A stretch of 27,992 nucleotides of DNA from a virus, in IMG/VR virus record IMGVR_UViG_3300024256_001036, positions 1 to 27,992 of that record. One strand, written 5' to 3'. The position numbers and the translations under genes were made by a program. A model generated the notes under the pieces. The model was not told the DNA's origin. It searched no databases and saw only the letters and a list, made by a program, of their open reading frames with translations. This document shows, in pieces, positions 8,292 through 17,929 of this stretch. How positions within the stretch are numbered: position 1 is the stretch's first letter; each line of letters starts with the position of its first letter.

Positions 8292-9665
8292 TTAATTAAA
8301 AAGTTCGTCAATTTTTGACACATGATCTTCCTTTTGTTTTCCATTAATTTTTGCGTTTTTTTGGTATGTTCCTGATAAAATATCTTTTGTTGAATTAATA
8401 TCCATTGTATTAACTTTTATTTCAACAATAGATGTGTCCATATATACTGGATATAATAATCCATCACGTCCCGCTCGATTCTTTGCAATAAACATTGTTC
8501 CTTGATTTTCCAATCGTTGATCAATGCGTCTTGCCAGTGTAACAATAACATCTGAAATCATAACTTTATTAAAACTTTCGGCAATATCTTCTATTCCAAT
8601 ATAATCATTAGAAACACTGCTTCTATTACTCTGGCTGGCCGTTCAAATTGGAATCTGTAATTCGCCAGCTCATCCACGCAGATCCTCGTAAACTTCTTCT
8701 AATTGTAATCGCTTTTCTCAATTATTATTGCCAGAAGGCCTTAATAGATCGGCATAATCAATAATTATCATATCCGCTTTGAAACCGGTTGCTTTTAATT
8801 TATTTACATAAGCTTTTAATTTAAGAATACTTGCAGATTTTGTTGGATATTCTTGAATTTTTAAGCTTCCCATGCCTTCTCTCATAGACATTAACTTTTC
8901 TTTAACATCGCTTCTAAAAAAAGGAATTTTATCGATGGGATATTTTGTAAACCAAGAATCATAGCGAGTACCGACCGATCTTTTTCCAAGTTCTAAAGTA
9001 ATATGAACAATGTTTTTACCAGCCTTTACTGCGGCCGCGCCTAAATGGACTAAAACCATGCTTTTACCAGCACCCGGCCCACCAATAATTACCCCTAACT
9101 CGTTACCAGCCAATCCGCCTTGCATTTCTTCGTCAATAGTTGGTCAGCCAGTAGAAACAACATTGTATCGTACATTTTCCGCTCTATCATCAAATTCGGA
9201 TCAATAATCGTGATCTTCGACATCTGTATTTACTTTTTTAACAACATCCATCATTTCATTTTCAATACTATCAAATTGCTCAGATTTTAAATGTCCGGCC
9301 ATTTTAATTAAAGATTCTTTAATTTTTTGATGCTTGCAAAAAGTAAAAGCGGTATCTTTTACAAAATCTGCATCTGCATTATTCGAGGCTTCTATTGAAT
9401 TTATAGTTTTGTATAAAAGATTTTGTATATCGACGTCTTTTACTAACTTAACGTAGGTGCTTAAATTATCATATGTTGGTAATTTTTCATATTTTGTAAA
9501 ATGCATGAGAAGCAATTTATAAACAGATCTGAACATCTTATCTACAAAAAATTCTTCTTTTAAGATTTCAAAAATAGAAAGGAAAAAATGCGTGTCTTCA
9601 ATTAATAATGAAATTAATTTTGTTTGAAAATCTTTTCCATATTCTGATAATGAAACAACTGTCAT
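8292..9665 (-). CDS. dnaB: Replicative DNA helicase, DnaB/T4 gp41 family
   Basis: 457 residues (T4 gp41 is 475), ATG directly after the stop of the 5' nuclease gene (TAA-ATG). An N-terminal helical domain (1-150) is followed by the RecA-like motor: STGWPTIDEEMQGGL, Walker A GGPGAGKS (about 195-202), catalytic Glu in HITLELG, Walker B MIIIDYADLL (about 298-305), TASQSNR (H4, Gln near 345) and the arginine-finger region KNRAGRDG near 395. Five Trp are TGA and one TGG; under the standard code the gene falls into three fragments (8292-8561, 8718-9125, 9201-9665). It would unwind the fork ahead of the DnaE polymerase and load on gp32-type SSB-coated DNA. No primase is visible in the window. Confidence 0.93.
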
Positions 9666-10601
9666 TTATTTTCTCCCAAAAGTTTTTCTAACCATAAATT
9701 CAGCAAAAGGTATTAAAATTAATTTAAGATTATTTTTTGTAAAATCAAAATTATTAAACGTCTTAAAATACTTTATAATTTCTTCATTATCAAATTTATA
9801 TTTTCCATTAGCTTCGCAAAAAGCTTTTACTTCTAATGAAGCTAATGCGTGCAAAGGTATGAATAGTTGAATGACTCTAAAATTTTTTAAAATATCATTA
9901 ATAAATTCTTCTTTGCCATTTTTAATTAAAATTTCTTTAATTAAATTTGGCTTTCATTTTTCTTCTTTATGCAAATGATCAACAAATATCTTTTGAAAAG
10001 TTTTAATGCCTAAACCTTTAATTCCATCTATATTATCACTTTTATCTCCTACGATAGCTTTTTGTCAAATGAAATTAAATGGATTTGCTATTTCTTTTGA
10101 AATATCTTTTAAGGTTACATAATTTTTTTTTAAATGATTATAAATTATAACATTATCGGATAAAAGCTGATAAAAATCGGCATCCGCCGAAATTATTATA
10201 ATATTATCTTCATTATGAATTCTTGTTAAATTTGCTATAACGTCGTCGGCTTCTAAATTGTTTATAAAAAGTTGATGGATTGGCAGATTTTTAAATAATT
10301 TTGTTTTAAATAAAGTAATTTGCTGTTCAATATCTCCCATATCCATATTGTTTGCTTTTTTCATAGCATTTCTTTGGTTTGAGATTTTATGCCTATTAGC
10401 TTTATACTCTTTTAAAATATTTTGTCTGGGTTTTCTGCTATTTTCACCCTCTCAACAAATATAAACTTCATCTGGCTTAAATTTTTGATAAAAAAATGCT
10501 ATTTGTTTTAAAATTGAAACTTCTACATTGATTTTTGATTTTAAAGCAATGTACTTTAAAGCAACATTTGGGCCGTCGATTATCAAAATTCTATTTTTCA
10601 T
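9666..10601 (-). CDS. 5'-3' exonuclease / flap nuclease (T4 RNase H-like)
   Basis: 311 residues, close to T4 RNase H (305). ATG 10601 overlaps the upstream stop by 11 bases (ATGAAAAATAG). Family motifs in order: ILIIDGPNVALK near 5-16, VYIC-W-EGENSRKPRQ, LEADDVIANL near 115, IISADADFYQLL near 137, and VGDKSDNIDGIKGLGIKT near 184 with its helix-hairpin-helix. The acidic metal ligands are all kept. Three Trp are encoded by TGA (including FI-W-QKAIVGD) and none by TGG, so the standard code splits it into pieces. It would remove RNA primers and 5' flaps at Okazaki fragments, and it sits between recA and the helicase in the replication array. Confidence 0.92.
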
Positions 10602-10866
10602 TAATATTATATCTCTTTTGCGCTATTCTTAACTGATCACCAACATCTCTGGTACTTGCAAAAACTAACTTGCGCAATGATGAATCTTTAACGGAAGTTG
10701 CCAATAAATCAACTCTATAACAATATAAATTAGTTAAAGCGCCTTTGCCATTTAATATAATTTCATTAATAGCTTCTTGCTCGGCTTCCAAAACGTTAGT
10801 TGCTATAACATAAATTTCTGAAAAACTATTAGGATGCATATAACATTTATATAAATTAAGATTCAT
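10591..10866 (-). CDS. Hypothetical protein, 91 aa
   Basis: ATG 10866 (MNLNLYKCYMHPNSF) lies inside the end of recA (11-base overlap); an in-frame TTG one codon earlier is less likely. It ends in TAG 10591-10593 inside the start of the nuclease gene, so the three genes are chained. The predicted order is beta strands (NLYKCYMHP, EIYVIATN), a helix (LEAEQEAINEII) and strands (LTNLYCYRVDLLA), like small phage proteins of the ferredoxin-like type. No Trp, no motif, no known family. Confidence 0.75.
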   Translation of the reverse strand: MNLNLYKCYMHPNSFSEIYVIATNVLEAEQEAINEIILNGKGALTNLYCYRVDLLATSVKDSSLRKLVFASTRDVGDQLRIAQKRYNINEK

Positions 10867-12076
10867 CAATGGCCTCTTCTATTAATTTTGCTTTTTCGAT
10901 ATTTTCTTCGATGCTTTTTTTAACGACTTTAACAACTTCTGTTACTTCATCGGTCGGATACCATTCCTCGCTGGGCCTACCTAAGACGTCCGTGACGGAC
11001 CTCAAAGCTCATTGCTTTACATCTTTATTATCTTTAAACAGTTTTGGCCATTCTGATCCTCTAAAAGATAAGACACCTTTGTCATTACAACCCTCTTTAT
11101 TTTCTCAATTTAAGATTTTTTTATAAGCGCCTGCGCTTGCAATTAATTTTTCTTTTACTAAAAAATCAAAAATCGAAATATTATCTTGAATGCCGTATTC
11201 GAAATGTAATGGAATTTTTACCTCTTGCAAAGGTCTTGTAAAGCGGGTTTTTTCAGTTTTTATTCTTATTGTTTGACCAATAATATCACCACCTGTACTT
11301 TTTTTCATCTTAGTGCTTTTATAAAGCCTTAAAGAAGCAGAAGCGTGAAATATTTGCGCAGTGCCTGTTGGAATGATAAAACCGTCGCCCAAGAAAGAAT
11401 TCGAATTGATATCCGTTCTGAGCTGATTTAAAAGAATTAAAGAAAGATTAAATTTACTGATTGCGACTTGAAGTTTTCTCATGCCTTTCGACATTAGTCT
11501 TGCTTTTGTGGGATATTGCCTTCCGCCGAAATCATCAGCGTCTTCATCTTCGGTAGATAAAGCTGTCACACTATCTATAACAATACAACCAAATCTGTCT
11601 GGATCTTTGGACGCCGCAAGATTATTTAAAAATATTTCTACAATTCTAAAAGTTTCTTCTATTGTATTAATATCTGGAATAAAAACGATTTTAGATGTAT
11701 CGACACCAATCATTTCTGCAAATTCTAGATTAGTCGCACCTTCTGTATCAATATAAATGGCTATACCGCCTTTGTCAACAACATCTTTAATAGTATGTCA
11801 GGCAAGCAAACTTTTTCCAGCCCCACTTTCGCCATTCATTAAAGTAATTCTGCCTGCGGGCACTCCACCACGATTACCTTCCGCTCCTAGCTCTCCTCTC
11901 ATAATAAGATCTACTAAAGTTGACCCTGTTGAAAATCATTGTTTGACTTCTAACGGATCATCTTCCTTCATATTATAAGCTACGGTTCGATTCATTTGCT
12001 CGTTGATATTTGCTTTGATATCCGAGAGCAAGTCTGCAGACTTGCTCTCTTCAATCTGTTTCTTTTTTTTTGCCAT
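10856..12076 (-). CDS. recA: RecA/UvsX-type recombinase
   Basis: 406 residues, ATG 12076 behind AAAGG. Residues 1-40 are Lys-rich and charged. The core has FSTGSTLVDLIM, Walker A GESGAGKS (83-90), catalytic Glu in YIDTEGA, Walker B FGCIVIDSV, loop regions after RQYPTKARLM, and NQLRTDINSNSFLGDG with the Gln-sensor. The C-terminal 60 residues are acidic, as in bacterial RecA. Four Trp are TGA (in KQ-W-FSTG, LA-W-HTIK, LN-W-ENK, KQ-W-ALR) and two TGG. It forms filaments for recombination-dependent replication and repair, working with the SSB encoded just upstream. A perfect 26-bp palindrome lies in codons 10-18. Confidence 0.93.
12024..12049. repeat. Perfect 26-bp palindrome in the 5' part of recA
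   Basis: Left arm GAGAGCAAGTCTG is followed without spacer by its exact reverse complement. G+C is about 54%, far above the surroundings. In the recA mRNA it covers nucleotides 28-53 of the coding sequence and can form an 11-bp stem with a UGCA loop. It could be a protein dimer site or a translation-control hairpin. Confidence 0.85.
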
Positions 12077-12087
12077 ATTAACAACCT

Positions 12088-12921
12088 TTAATTATTGAAT
12101 AAATCTTCGATTTCATCTTCAATATTAGGTGTTTCTTCGCTCGCAGCCGGAGCAGGTGGGGTTGCCACTTCCTTCTTAGGCGCAGGCGCAGTTTCTTCGA
12201 GCATAGATGCTACCTTATCTTCTTCTTTTTGCTCATCTGAAGTATTATCAGATGTAATAAAAGTCTTCATAGCTTTAATTGCATCTTCCTTGGATGTTGG
12301 CTTATTGTATAAGGTTGCGATATCTGGGCATGTATCAAGAATTGCATCAATTTCTGCTTGCGAAGGTGCAAGTGGCAAAGGATTCTGCAAAGTCTTGACA
12401 TCATAGACTACGTCTACTTTCCCATAAATTAGGCCATTAGTTCCTGGCGGCGTCTTTTCTACAATAAAATCTGGCGCCGAATTAGGGTCTGTAATATCAC
12501 CCAATTCCTGAGTGAATCCTAGAATCTTCTCGTAAACAGTCTTACTAAACGCAAAAATTCGAATTTTTTCTTCACCTCGAACTAATACAGGCGCATAAAA
12601 ACGTTCTGATCCCATAAGTTCTCTTGCCAATGCTCGCTTTGATTCATCATTTTCTCGCTTTGCTTCGCGGAACATTTGAATTGTATATTGGCAAACAGGG
12701 CACCCTTCGCCTTGATTTTCTAAGCAAGTTACAGTTGGCTGTAAATTATAATGATGCTTAAAACGCATGAATGGCATGCGATCAGAAAATTTATTTGGCA
12801 CAAATCTAATCTTTGTCTTTCCTGGCTTTGGCGCAAACTTAACCTCTTTTAGGTTAGAACTTCCGCCTTGATTATTTAATGTTTCTAGTTCTTTGTTGAT
12901 TAGGTCCATATCGATTGGCAT
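12088..12921 (-). CDS. 32: Single-stranded DNA-binding protein, T4 gp32 type
   Basis: 277 residues (T4 gp32 is 301), ATG 12921 behind AAAGGAGACG. The zinc-binding module is clear: HHYNL (His56/57), Cys66, Cys74 and Cys77 in CLENQGEGCPVC, the same order as His64, Cys77, Cys87, Cys90 of T4 gp32. Upstream, FAPKPGKTKIRFVPNK is the start of the OB core. The C-terminal 60 residues are a Pro/Ala linker followed by an acidic tail ending EDEIEDLFNN, the usual docking tail for replication partners. It would coat single strands at the fork and assist RecA. It contains no Trp. It sits between the DnaJ-like gene and recA with short gaps. Confidence 0.93.
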   Translation of the reverse strand: MPIDMDLINKELETLNNQGGSSNLKEVKFAPKPGKTKIRFVPNKFSDRMPFMRFKHHYNLQPTVTCLENQGEGCPVCQYTIQMFREAKRENDESKRALARELMGSERFYAPVLVRGEEKIRIFAFSKTVYEKILGFTQELGDITDPNSAPDFIVEKTPPGTNGLIYGKVDVVYDVKTLQNPLPLAPSQAEIDAILDTCPDIATLYNKPTSKEDAIKAMKTFITSDNTSDEQKEEDKVASMLEETAPAPKKEVATPPAPAASEETPNIEDEIEDLFNN

Positions 12922-12932
12922 AATCGTCTCCT

Positions 12933-13715
12933 TTATAAATTGTGTTTTGTTAATTCTGTTAAATAATTTGATTCTAATAACAAATTAATATCTGTTATTT
13001 CTACTTTTACATAAACATTAATTCTATCCTTTATCTTGACTTTTTTATTTTTATCAAATACGTTTGTATCTAATTCCAAATTTCCTAGATCTTTAATTTT
13101 TAATATAAGCTTTTTAATTGTAAAATCAAAACAATCTAATAATTCATAATCTTTTAATTTAAAATTATAATCTAAAAACCATTTAGTAGTTGAATCTACA
13201 TGAAATCCTATTGGCAGTTCGTAATTTAAAATTACATGTAAATCTGCCTGTCTTCCGTATCGATCTATATCTCCGCCTGCTGGTAACGTTACTTTTGATG
13301 TATTTTTTTGTCTGGATACATCATCTAACTTTAATTCAACCTCATCTTCTCTGATTCCTGTGCCAAGGCAATATTTACATTTTTCTTCTATACCTTTGCA
13401 CTCACATGCAATCTTTCTAATATATTTTAAGTGTAAAGGCTCCTCGCCCAAAATTTGTTTTAAATTAATATTCACACCAATTTTTTTATGATTTAATATA
13501 GCAGAAACATTTGTAAAAGAAAAATCATAATCTAATCTTTTACTTTGATCTAATAGAATCTCTTTAGCTTCCCTTATAGAATTAAAAAAAGCCGCAGATC
13601 CGCCTTTATCCGGATGCGCAACTTTGATTAAGTCTCTATAAGCTTTTTTTAATTCTATTCAAGTAGAAGTGGGTTTGCAATTTAATATTTCATAAAAATT
13701 AACATTTTTTAGCAT
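12933..13715 (-). CDS. DnaJ-like co-chaperone
   Basis: 260 residues, ATG 13715 behind GAGGAAT. The first 70 residues are a J domain: NFYEILNCKPTST-W-IELKKAYRDLIKVAHPDKGG with HPD at 34-36; Trp19 is TGA, so the standard code would hide the J domain and leave only the last 180 residues. A short zinc ribbon follows (Cys104, Cys106, Cys113, Cys116 in CECKG...CKYCLGTG), half the usual DnaJ Cys-rich region. Then comes a DnaJ-type C-terminal substrate domain (VTLPAGGDIDRYGRQADLHVILN). It should stimulate host DnaK. Its place just ahead of the SSB and recA genes suggests a role in assembling or dismantling replication complexes, by analogy with DnaJ/DnaK at the lambda origin. Confidence 0.85.
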
Positions 13716-13725
13716 TTATTCCTCG

Positions 13726-14193
13726 CTACATTATATTCGTTAACCCAAAATATAAAGTTGGGGTTGGTATCGTTCCTATTAACATTAACCAATTTTCTTC
13801 AGTTTGACCCTGATTTAATCATTTTGAAAAATATATAGAAAAACTCTTTGAATTGTATTCATCGAAATCATATAAAAATGGCGGCATATAAAATATCTTA
13901 TTATAGATACCAGATAAATATCCTACTGGCGGTTTTACTATATCAAATATCGTATTTATAATTAATTCGTTAAAATAATCACGGTATGCAATATTTGTAT
14001 TATCACCAGTAGATATTTTTATTTTTAAATTTTCGATAGCTAAAGCCTTGCTAGGTAATAATATAACTTTATTGCCATGCGACTTTCAAAACGTTTCTAC
14101 AATAAGACTAATATGCTTATGAAAGTTTTCAATATTTGAAGGAAAAGAATCAAATTTCCGATTATCAAAAGCTAATTCTAATAGTGCTTCCAT
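13726..14193 (-). CDS. Hypothetical protein, 155 aa
   Basis: Hidden under the standard code by two TGA (VETF-W-KSHG and FSK-W-LNQG); one TGG Trp. ATG 14193 has no clear ribosome site; the stop is TAG 13726-13728, whose downstream bases form the ribosome site of the DnaJ gene. The protein reads MEALLELAFDNRKFDSFPSNIENFHKHISLIVETF..., then KPPVGYLSGIYNKIFYMPPFLYDFDEYNSKSF, and ends TIPTPTLYFGLTNIM. Alpha/beta, no signal peptide or catalytic motif. Family unknown. Confidence 0.75.
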
Positions 14194-14222
14194 TGCTTAT
14201 TATACTACTTTAAATTGTGAAA

Positions 14223-14474
14223 TTACTTATTTTTTTTAGGACGACCAGATTTTTTCTTAGGAGTTTTTGCAACTTCTTCAATAACTGGTTCGGCAATTTC
14301 TTCAACAACCGACTCAATAACTGGTTCGGCAATTTCTTCAACAACCGACTCAATAACTGGTTCGGCAACCGGCTCGATCTCTTCGCTAATTTCTGCTAAA
14401 AAATCTGTAAGTTTCACGGGCTGAGGAGCATTAACCGTTTTATTTCGTGTAAGTTTAATTCTTCTTCTTGGCAT
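14223..14474 (-). CDS. Small repeat protein with AT-hook-like tail
   Basis: 83 residues, ATG 14474 behind AAAGGAAACG. The N-terminus is basic (MPRRRIKLTRNK). The middle (residues 28-67) is an acidic repeat of EPVIESVVEEIA, encoded by two exact 36-bp DNA repeats plus a partial one. The C-terminus KTPKKKSGRPKKNK has the GRP core of an AT-hook, which would bind the minor groove of A+T-rich DNA. Basic ends with an acidic spacer suggest a nucleoid-type or linker protein; this is inference. Copy number of the repeat may vary between related genomes. Confidence 0.72.
   Translation of the reverse strand: MPRRRIKLTRNKTVNAPQPVKLTDFLAEISEEIEPVAEPVIESVVEEIAEPVIESVVEEIAEPVIEEVAKTPKKKSGRPKKNK
14280..14368. 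repeat. 36-bp tandem repeat, two full copies plus 17 bases
   Basis: Exact copies at 14280-14315 and 14316-14351, then 17 matching bases from 14352. The unit is a multiple of three and encodes a 12-residue acidic repeat, so copy-number change keeps the frame. Confidence 0.9.
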
Positions 14475-14487
14475 TTTTTCGTTTCCT

Positions 14488-16413
14488 TTATCTTTTTTTT
14501 AAATTTAATGTCATTGCAAATACATTTGCTAAATCAATGAACGTATTTGCTTCTTCAATATTTTTTTTCAAAATCAATAACTGATGCGCTGATAACTTTA
14601 TTAAGTATGTATGCTCAGATTTTTCTAAATATAATTCCTGTAGTCTATCTAACGCTTTTTCTATTTTGTTTACAATAAAAATTTTGTTAAAAGGCTCATT
14701 TGGATTTGAACCTTTGTTTCGTCTCGTTGATTTAAATTTAGCAGATTTAATACTTAAAAAATCTTCAACATTATCAAATTTTTCTCATTGTACTTTTGAT
14801 AATTCGGTTTTTAAACCTAATTCATTTACAATAGCCTTGTATAAGCTATTATCTCCTTGAGATATTAGGCTTTCGATTTGAGTTATTATATTATTATCAC
14901 TTGAACTTTTATTAATTTTTGATAATTGCCCTGTCTCAAACTGTCAATTTGATGTTTTTAAAGATACAACATGTTTGATATCTTTTAAATTTTCGCCTTC
15001 ATAACCTGTTACTTGTGATGTTGCCGCAACAGATCCTATATACTTCATCATTTCATTTAATATTTTTAAACTATTTTTAATTTCATTATCTTCCGACGTA
15101 ATATTACTCATTTTTATTATATTCGTCGAGTTTATATCTTTAAATATAATTTCTCCATTAATTCAATTGCCTTCTAATAAGCCGGAAGCTCTTAGAATAT
15201 TAGATGGAATCTTTTGTATTGATTGCTCTATCGCAGCTGCACCAGCTTTTAATGCTGTTTGCATTGGGTGCGCGTTTGATAACAAATCACTTGTGTCCGA
15301 TGTTATATTTGATCCAAAATTATAGAGAACTTTTCCTGAATTAACATCTAGACCTCATGATATTTTTAAACCGTTTTCTAAATCAGAAAATAATTTCATT
15401 TCTTTTAGCTTATTTTTTAAAATATATTTCTTATCTCTTATAATATAAGCGTCGGCGTTTTTATTAATTTTAAACGCAGGATTTAAGCTGCCATAATCCG
15501 CAACAAATCAAATTTTATTAAAATCATTGGTTACTCTGTCCAAACCTTTAGGAATCGGTAATGCCGGTGATTTTTTTAATTCTTTTTTTCTCTCAGCGGC
15601 AGCTAATGCAGCAAAATTAAAATCCTTGGATGGTTGCGGCTTTTTGGATTTTGATTTGCGTTGCTTTTGCTTAATTTCTCTTTCTCTAGTTTTGCCCATT
15701 GCCCATAATTTTGCCATTTCGTAATCATGCAATTCTTTACCAAATCCACGAATAGCTTTATCAGGATCTTTTAATCGTTTATTTCAAGATCTTCAATTAT
15801 GATGTACAGTTTTTCACACCATACCAGGCGCACGAATGCCTTGTCTGTGAGCATCTTCCAAAAGAGGCTTCGAGTTTTGTTTGTGTTCTACTCTTAATAA
15901 TATTAATTGATTTAAAAATTTAACATAATCGTTTTTACATATTTCATTATTTATTAATAATGAATTTATTAAGATATTTAAATTACTAAAATTATAACAA
16001 GGGCTGATTTTAAAAACAACAGGGATAGGCTTTTGTTCTTCTTCGAATATTAAGCCCTTTTCTATTAACATTTTAATGGCTTTTAATCTATGGGCTCCAT
16101 CTTCTATAACAATATCATTTTCTTCTAATCTAATTAATATAGGCTCATTTAATTTGCCATTACTATTTTTAATACTAATTAAAAACCTGGCCCATTCATA
16201 TTCAGAATATCTACCAAAATAATTGTTTTGTGGCTTCCCATCTAAATCTAATATAATTCTTGTACAGACTTCTGTTTCAGTTGGCAGTGTTTTAATAAAA
16301 TTATAAGAAATATCAATAGGTTCTAAAATTTGAATATAGTTATTATGATTATTATCATGTAACTCTAAATTTTCTAAAAGAGTATCTTCGGCTTTATTTT
16401 TTAAGTTTTTCAT
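14488..16413 (-). CDS. 641-aa protein with N-terminal ParB/sulfiredoxin-like domain
   Basis: Under the standard code this is several fragments; with UGA as Trp one frame runs from ATG 16413 to TAA 14488, with eight TGA and two TGG. Residues about 60-120 carry a ParB/Srx-type core: RYSEYEWARFL, then EPILIRLEENDIVIEDGAHRLKA with G-A-H-R at 106-109. Residues about 198-212 are Trp-rich (MV-W-KTVHHN-W-RS-W), and 240-265 are Lys/Arg-rich, suggesting DNA contact. The C-terminal 300 residues are alpha/beta with no family I recognise. Internal Met at 15111 and 15822 lack ribosome sites, so I keep one gene. ParB-fold proteins in phages act in CTP-dependent DNA binding, partition or as nucleases; which applies here is open. 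Confidence 0.72.
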
Positions 16414-16442
16414 ATCATTCCTAGAAAATAGTAATTAAGTTA

Positions 16443-16450
16443 TATTTATA
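16443..16450 (-). promoter_or_regulatory. TATAAATA box before the ParB-like gene
   Basis: In the 57-base gap between the nuclease stop and ATG 16413 the minus strand reads TATAAATA, about 30 nt before the ATG, as at 1965-1972. It matches the T4 late -10 consensus, but A+T content makes chance copies common. Confidence 0.25.
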
Positions 16451-16470
16451 TATAAAAAATATCGATAAAT

Positions 16471-16941
16471 TTAACTTAATAAGTGCCGTTTTCAATATCT
16501 ATATGTGAATTTTCTACTTATTTCGATTCTTTTCTTCTCATTCATAATCTTATTATTATGTAACATTTTTGGTTTTTTAATTTGTTCTAAATAAAGATTA
16601 TCTCAAACATAATATAAACCTGCATAATCAGGAACATCATCGATTGATATTAAATCCTTTGGTACAACAAAACTAAAATAGTTTGGTGTGCTGTTTTTTC
16701 TTACTCTTTTATCTTTTTTCATTAATTTTTCAAAAAGTTTATGTTTCTTCTTTTTGAAATCATGTTTAAAATCAGATTTTGAAATTTTAATTTCATATTC
16801 TTCTAAATAACCGGACATTAATTCTGCTAATATATCAGATTCATTTGTAAAAAAATAAATATTAGGAATAATCCATCTTCGACCCTTTTCTAATATATGA
16901 TCAAAGATGGATTGTTGTATGTTTTTTTCGTTAAGCTTCAT
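16471..16941 (-). CDS. PD-(D/E)XK-type nuclease-like protein (MmcB-like)
   Basis: 156 residues; ATG 16941, stop TAA 16471-16473 after two in-frame TGA (V-W-DNLYLEQ and RY-W-KRHLLS). Its layout follows small PD-(D/E)XK proteins of the MmcB type: NESDILAELMSGYLEEYEIKISKSDFKHDFKKKKH gives Asp, then E-I-K (the E-x-K pair), then the D-F-x-x-D-x-x-x-x-K helix; this is followed by PNYFSFVVPKDLISIDDVPDYAGLYYV, the strand and loop typical of the family. MmcB proteins are linked to DNA repair; related phage proteins process branched or damaged DNA. Call rests on pattern memory, not a search. It lies between gmd and the ParB-like gene. Confidence 0.62.
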
Positions 16942-16957
16942 AAATAATTAATTAATT

Positions 16958-17929
16958 CTAATATTTCTTCAATTCCTCGTTAATCATTTCGTCAATAAGA
17001 TCTTCAAAAGTATATTTATGCTTCCATCCTAGTAAATTTCTGGCTTTAGAGCAATCGCCTTTCAAATGTTCTAATTCTTCTGGCCTTAAATATTTTTGGT
17101 CTAATTCGACATATTTAGATCAATCTAAGTCTAAAGCCTTAAAAGTATATTCAACCAAATCTTTGACGGTATGAGATATTCCGGTCGAACAAACAAAATC
17201 ATCTGGTTTATTTTGTTGCAACATTAATCACATACATTCAACATAATCCTTTGCATGACCTCAATCTCGCGAAGCATTTAAGTTACCTAATTTAAGTTTA
17301 GTTTGGAGTCCTTTTTTAATCCTTATCGCCTCTTTAACAACTTTTGCTGTAACAAAATTTGATCCGCGTCTTGGGGATTCATGATTAAAAAGTATACCAT
17401 TACTAACAAACATCTTGTAAGATTGCCTATAGTTTCGTGTAATATTATAAGAAAATACTTTCGCGCATCCATATGGCGAAACTGGACTCATTGACGTAGT
17501 TTCTCTTTGAAACCCGTCGTCATCAATATTATTGCCGAACATTTCTGAACTTGATGCTTGGTATACTTTTGCATCTGGACAAATTAATCTAACTGCTTCT
17601 AATAAAACTAGCGTACCTACACCAGTCGTTTGGGTTGTATATAGCGGCTGATCAAACGAAATTCTAACATGACTTTGAGCTGCTAAATTATAAATTTCAT
17701 CTGGTTTAACATCTTGCAACACTCGAACTAACGATGCCATATCCGTCATATCTGCGTATATTAAATTATCTTTTATTTGCTCGTAAATTGTATTTAGCCT
17801 AGATGTTTGATTTTCTGATACAGAATTTCTTTTAATTGTTCCATAAACTTTATAACCTTTGTCTAAAAGAAATTCTGCTAAATATGATCCATCTTGGCCA
17901 TTTATGCCTGTAATTAATGCTATTTTCAT
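16958..17929 (-). CDS. gmd: GDP-mannose 4,6-dehydratase
   Basis: 323 residues (usual 345-370). Converts GDP-D-mannose to GDP-4-keto-6-deoxy-D-mannose with NADP. Start ATG 17929 follows the stop of the previous gene directly (TAA-ATG) with GAGGAAA inside it; stop TAG 16958-16960. Seen: Rossmann TGINGQDGSYLAEFL, SSSEMFG (catalytic Ser/Glu near 127-129), YGCAK (Tyr153, Lys157), NHESPRRG-x-x-FVTAK, and NASRD-W-GHAKDYVECM-W. Trp223 in the invariant RDWGHAKDY motif is TGA, as are two more; one Trp is TGG. The gene starts a pathway shared by GDP-fucose and GDP-colitose and sits with both types of downstream enzyme. Confidence 0.95.

Noticed and set aside
10988-11000. Short G+C-rich inverted repeat GTCCGT-G-ACGGAC in recA
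   Set aside because: Arms of six bases are expected several times by chance in a window of this size, and no context supports a function.
15109-15111. Possible separate gene starting at Met 15111 within the ParB-like frame
   Set aside because: No Shine-Dalgarno site and no in-frame TAA or TAG between it and the upstream part, so one long gene is simpler.
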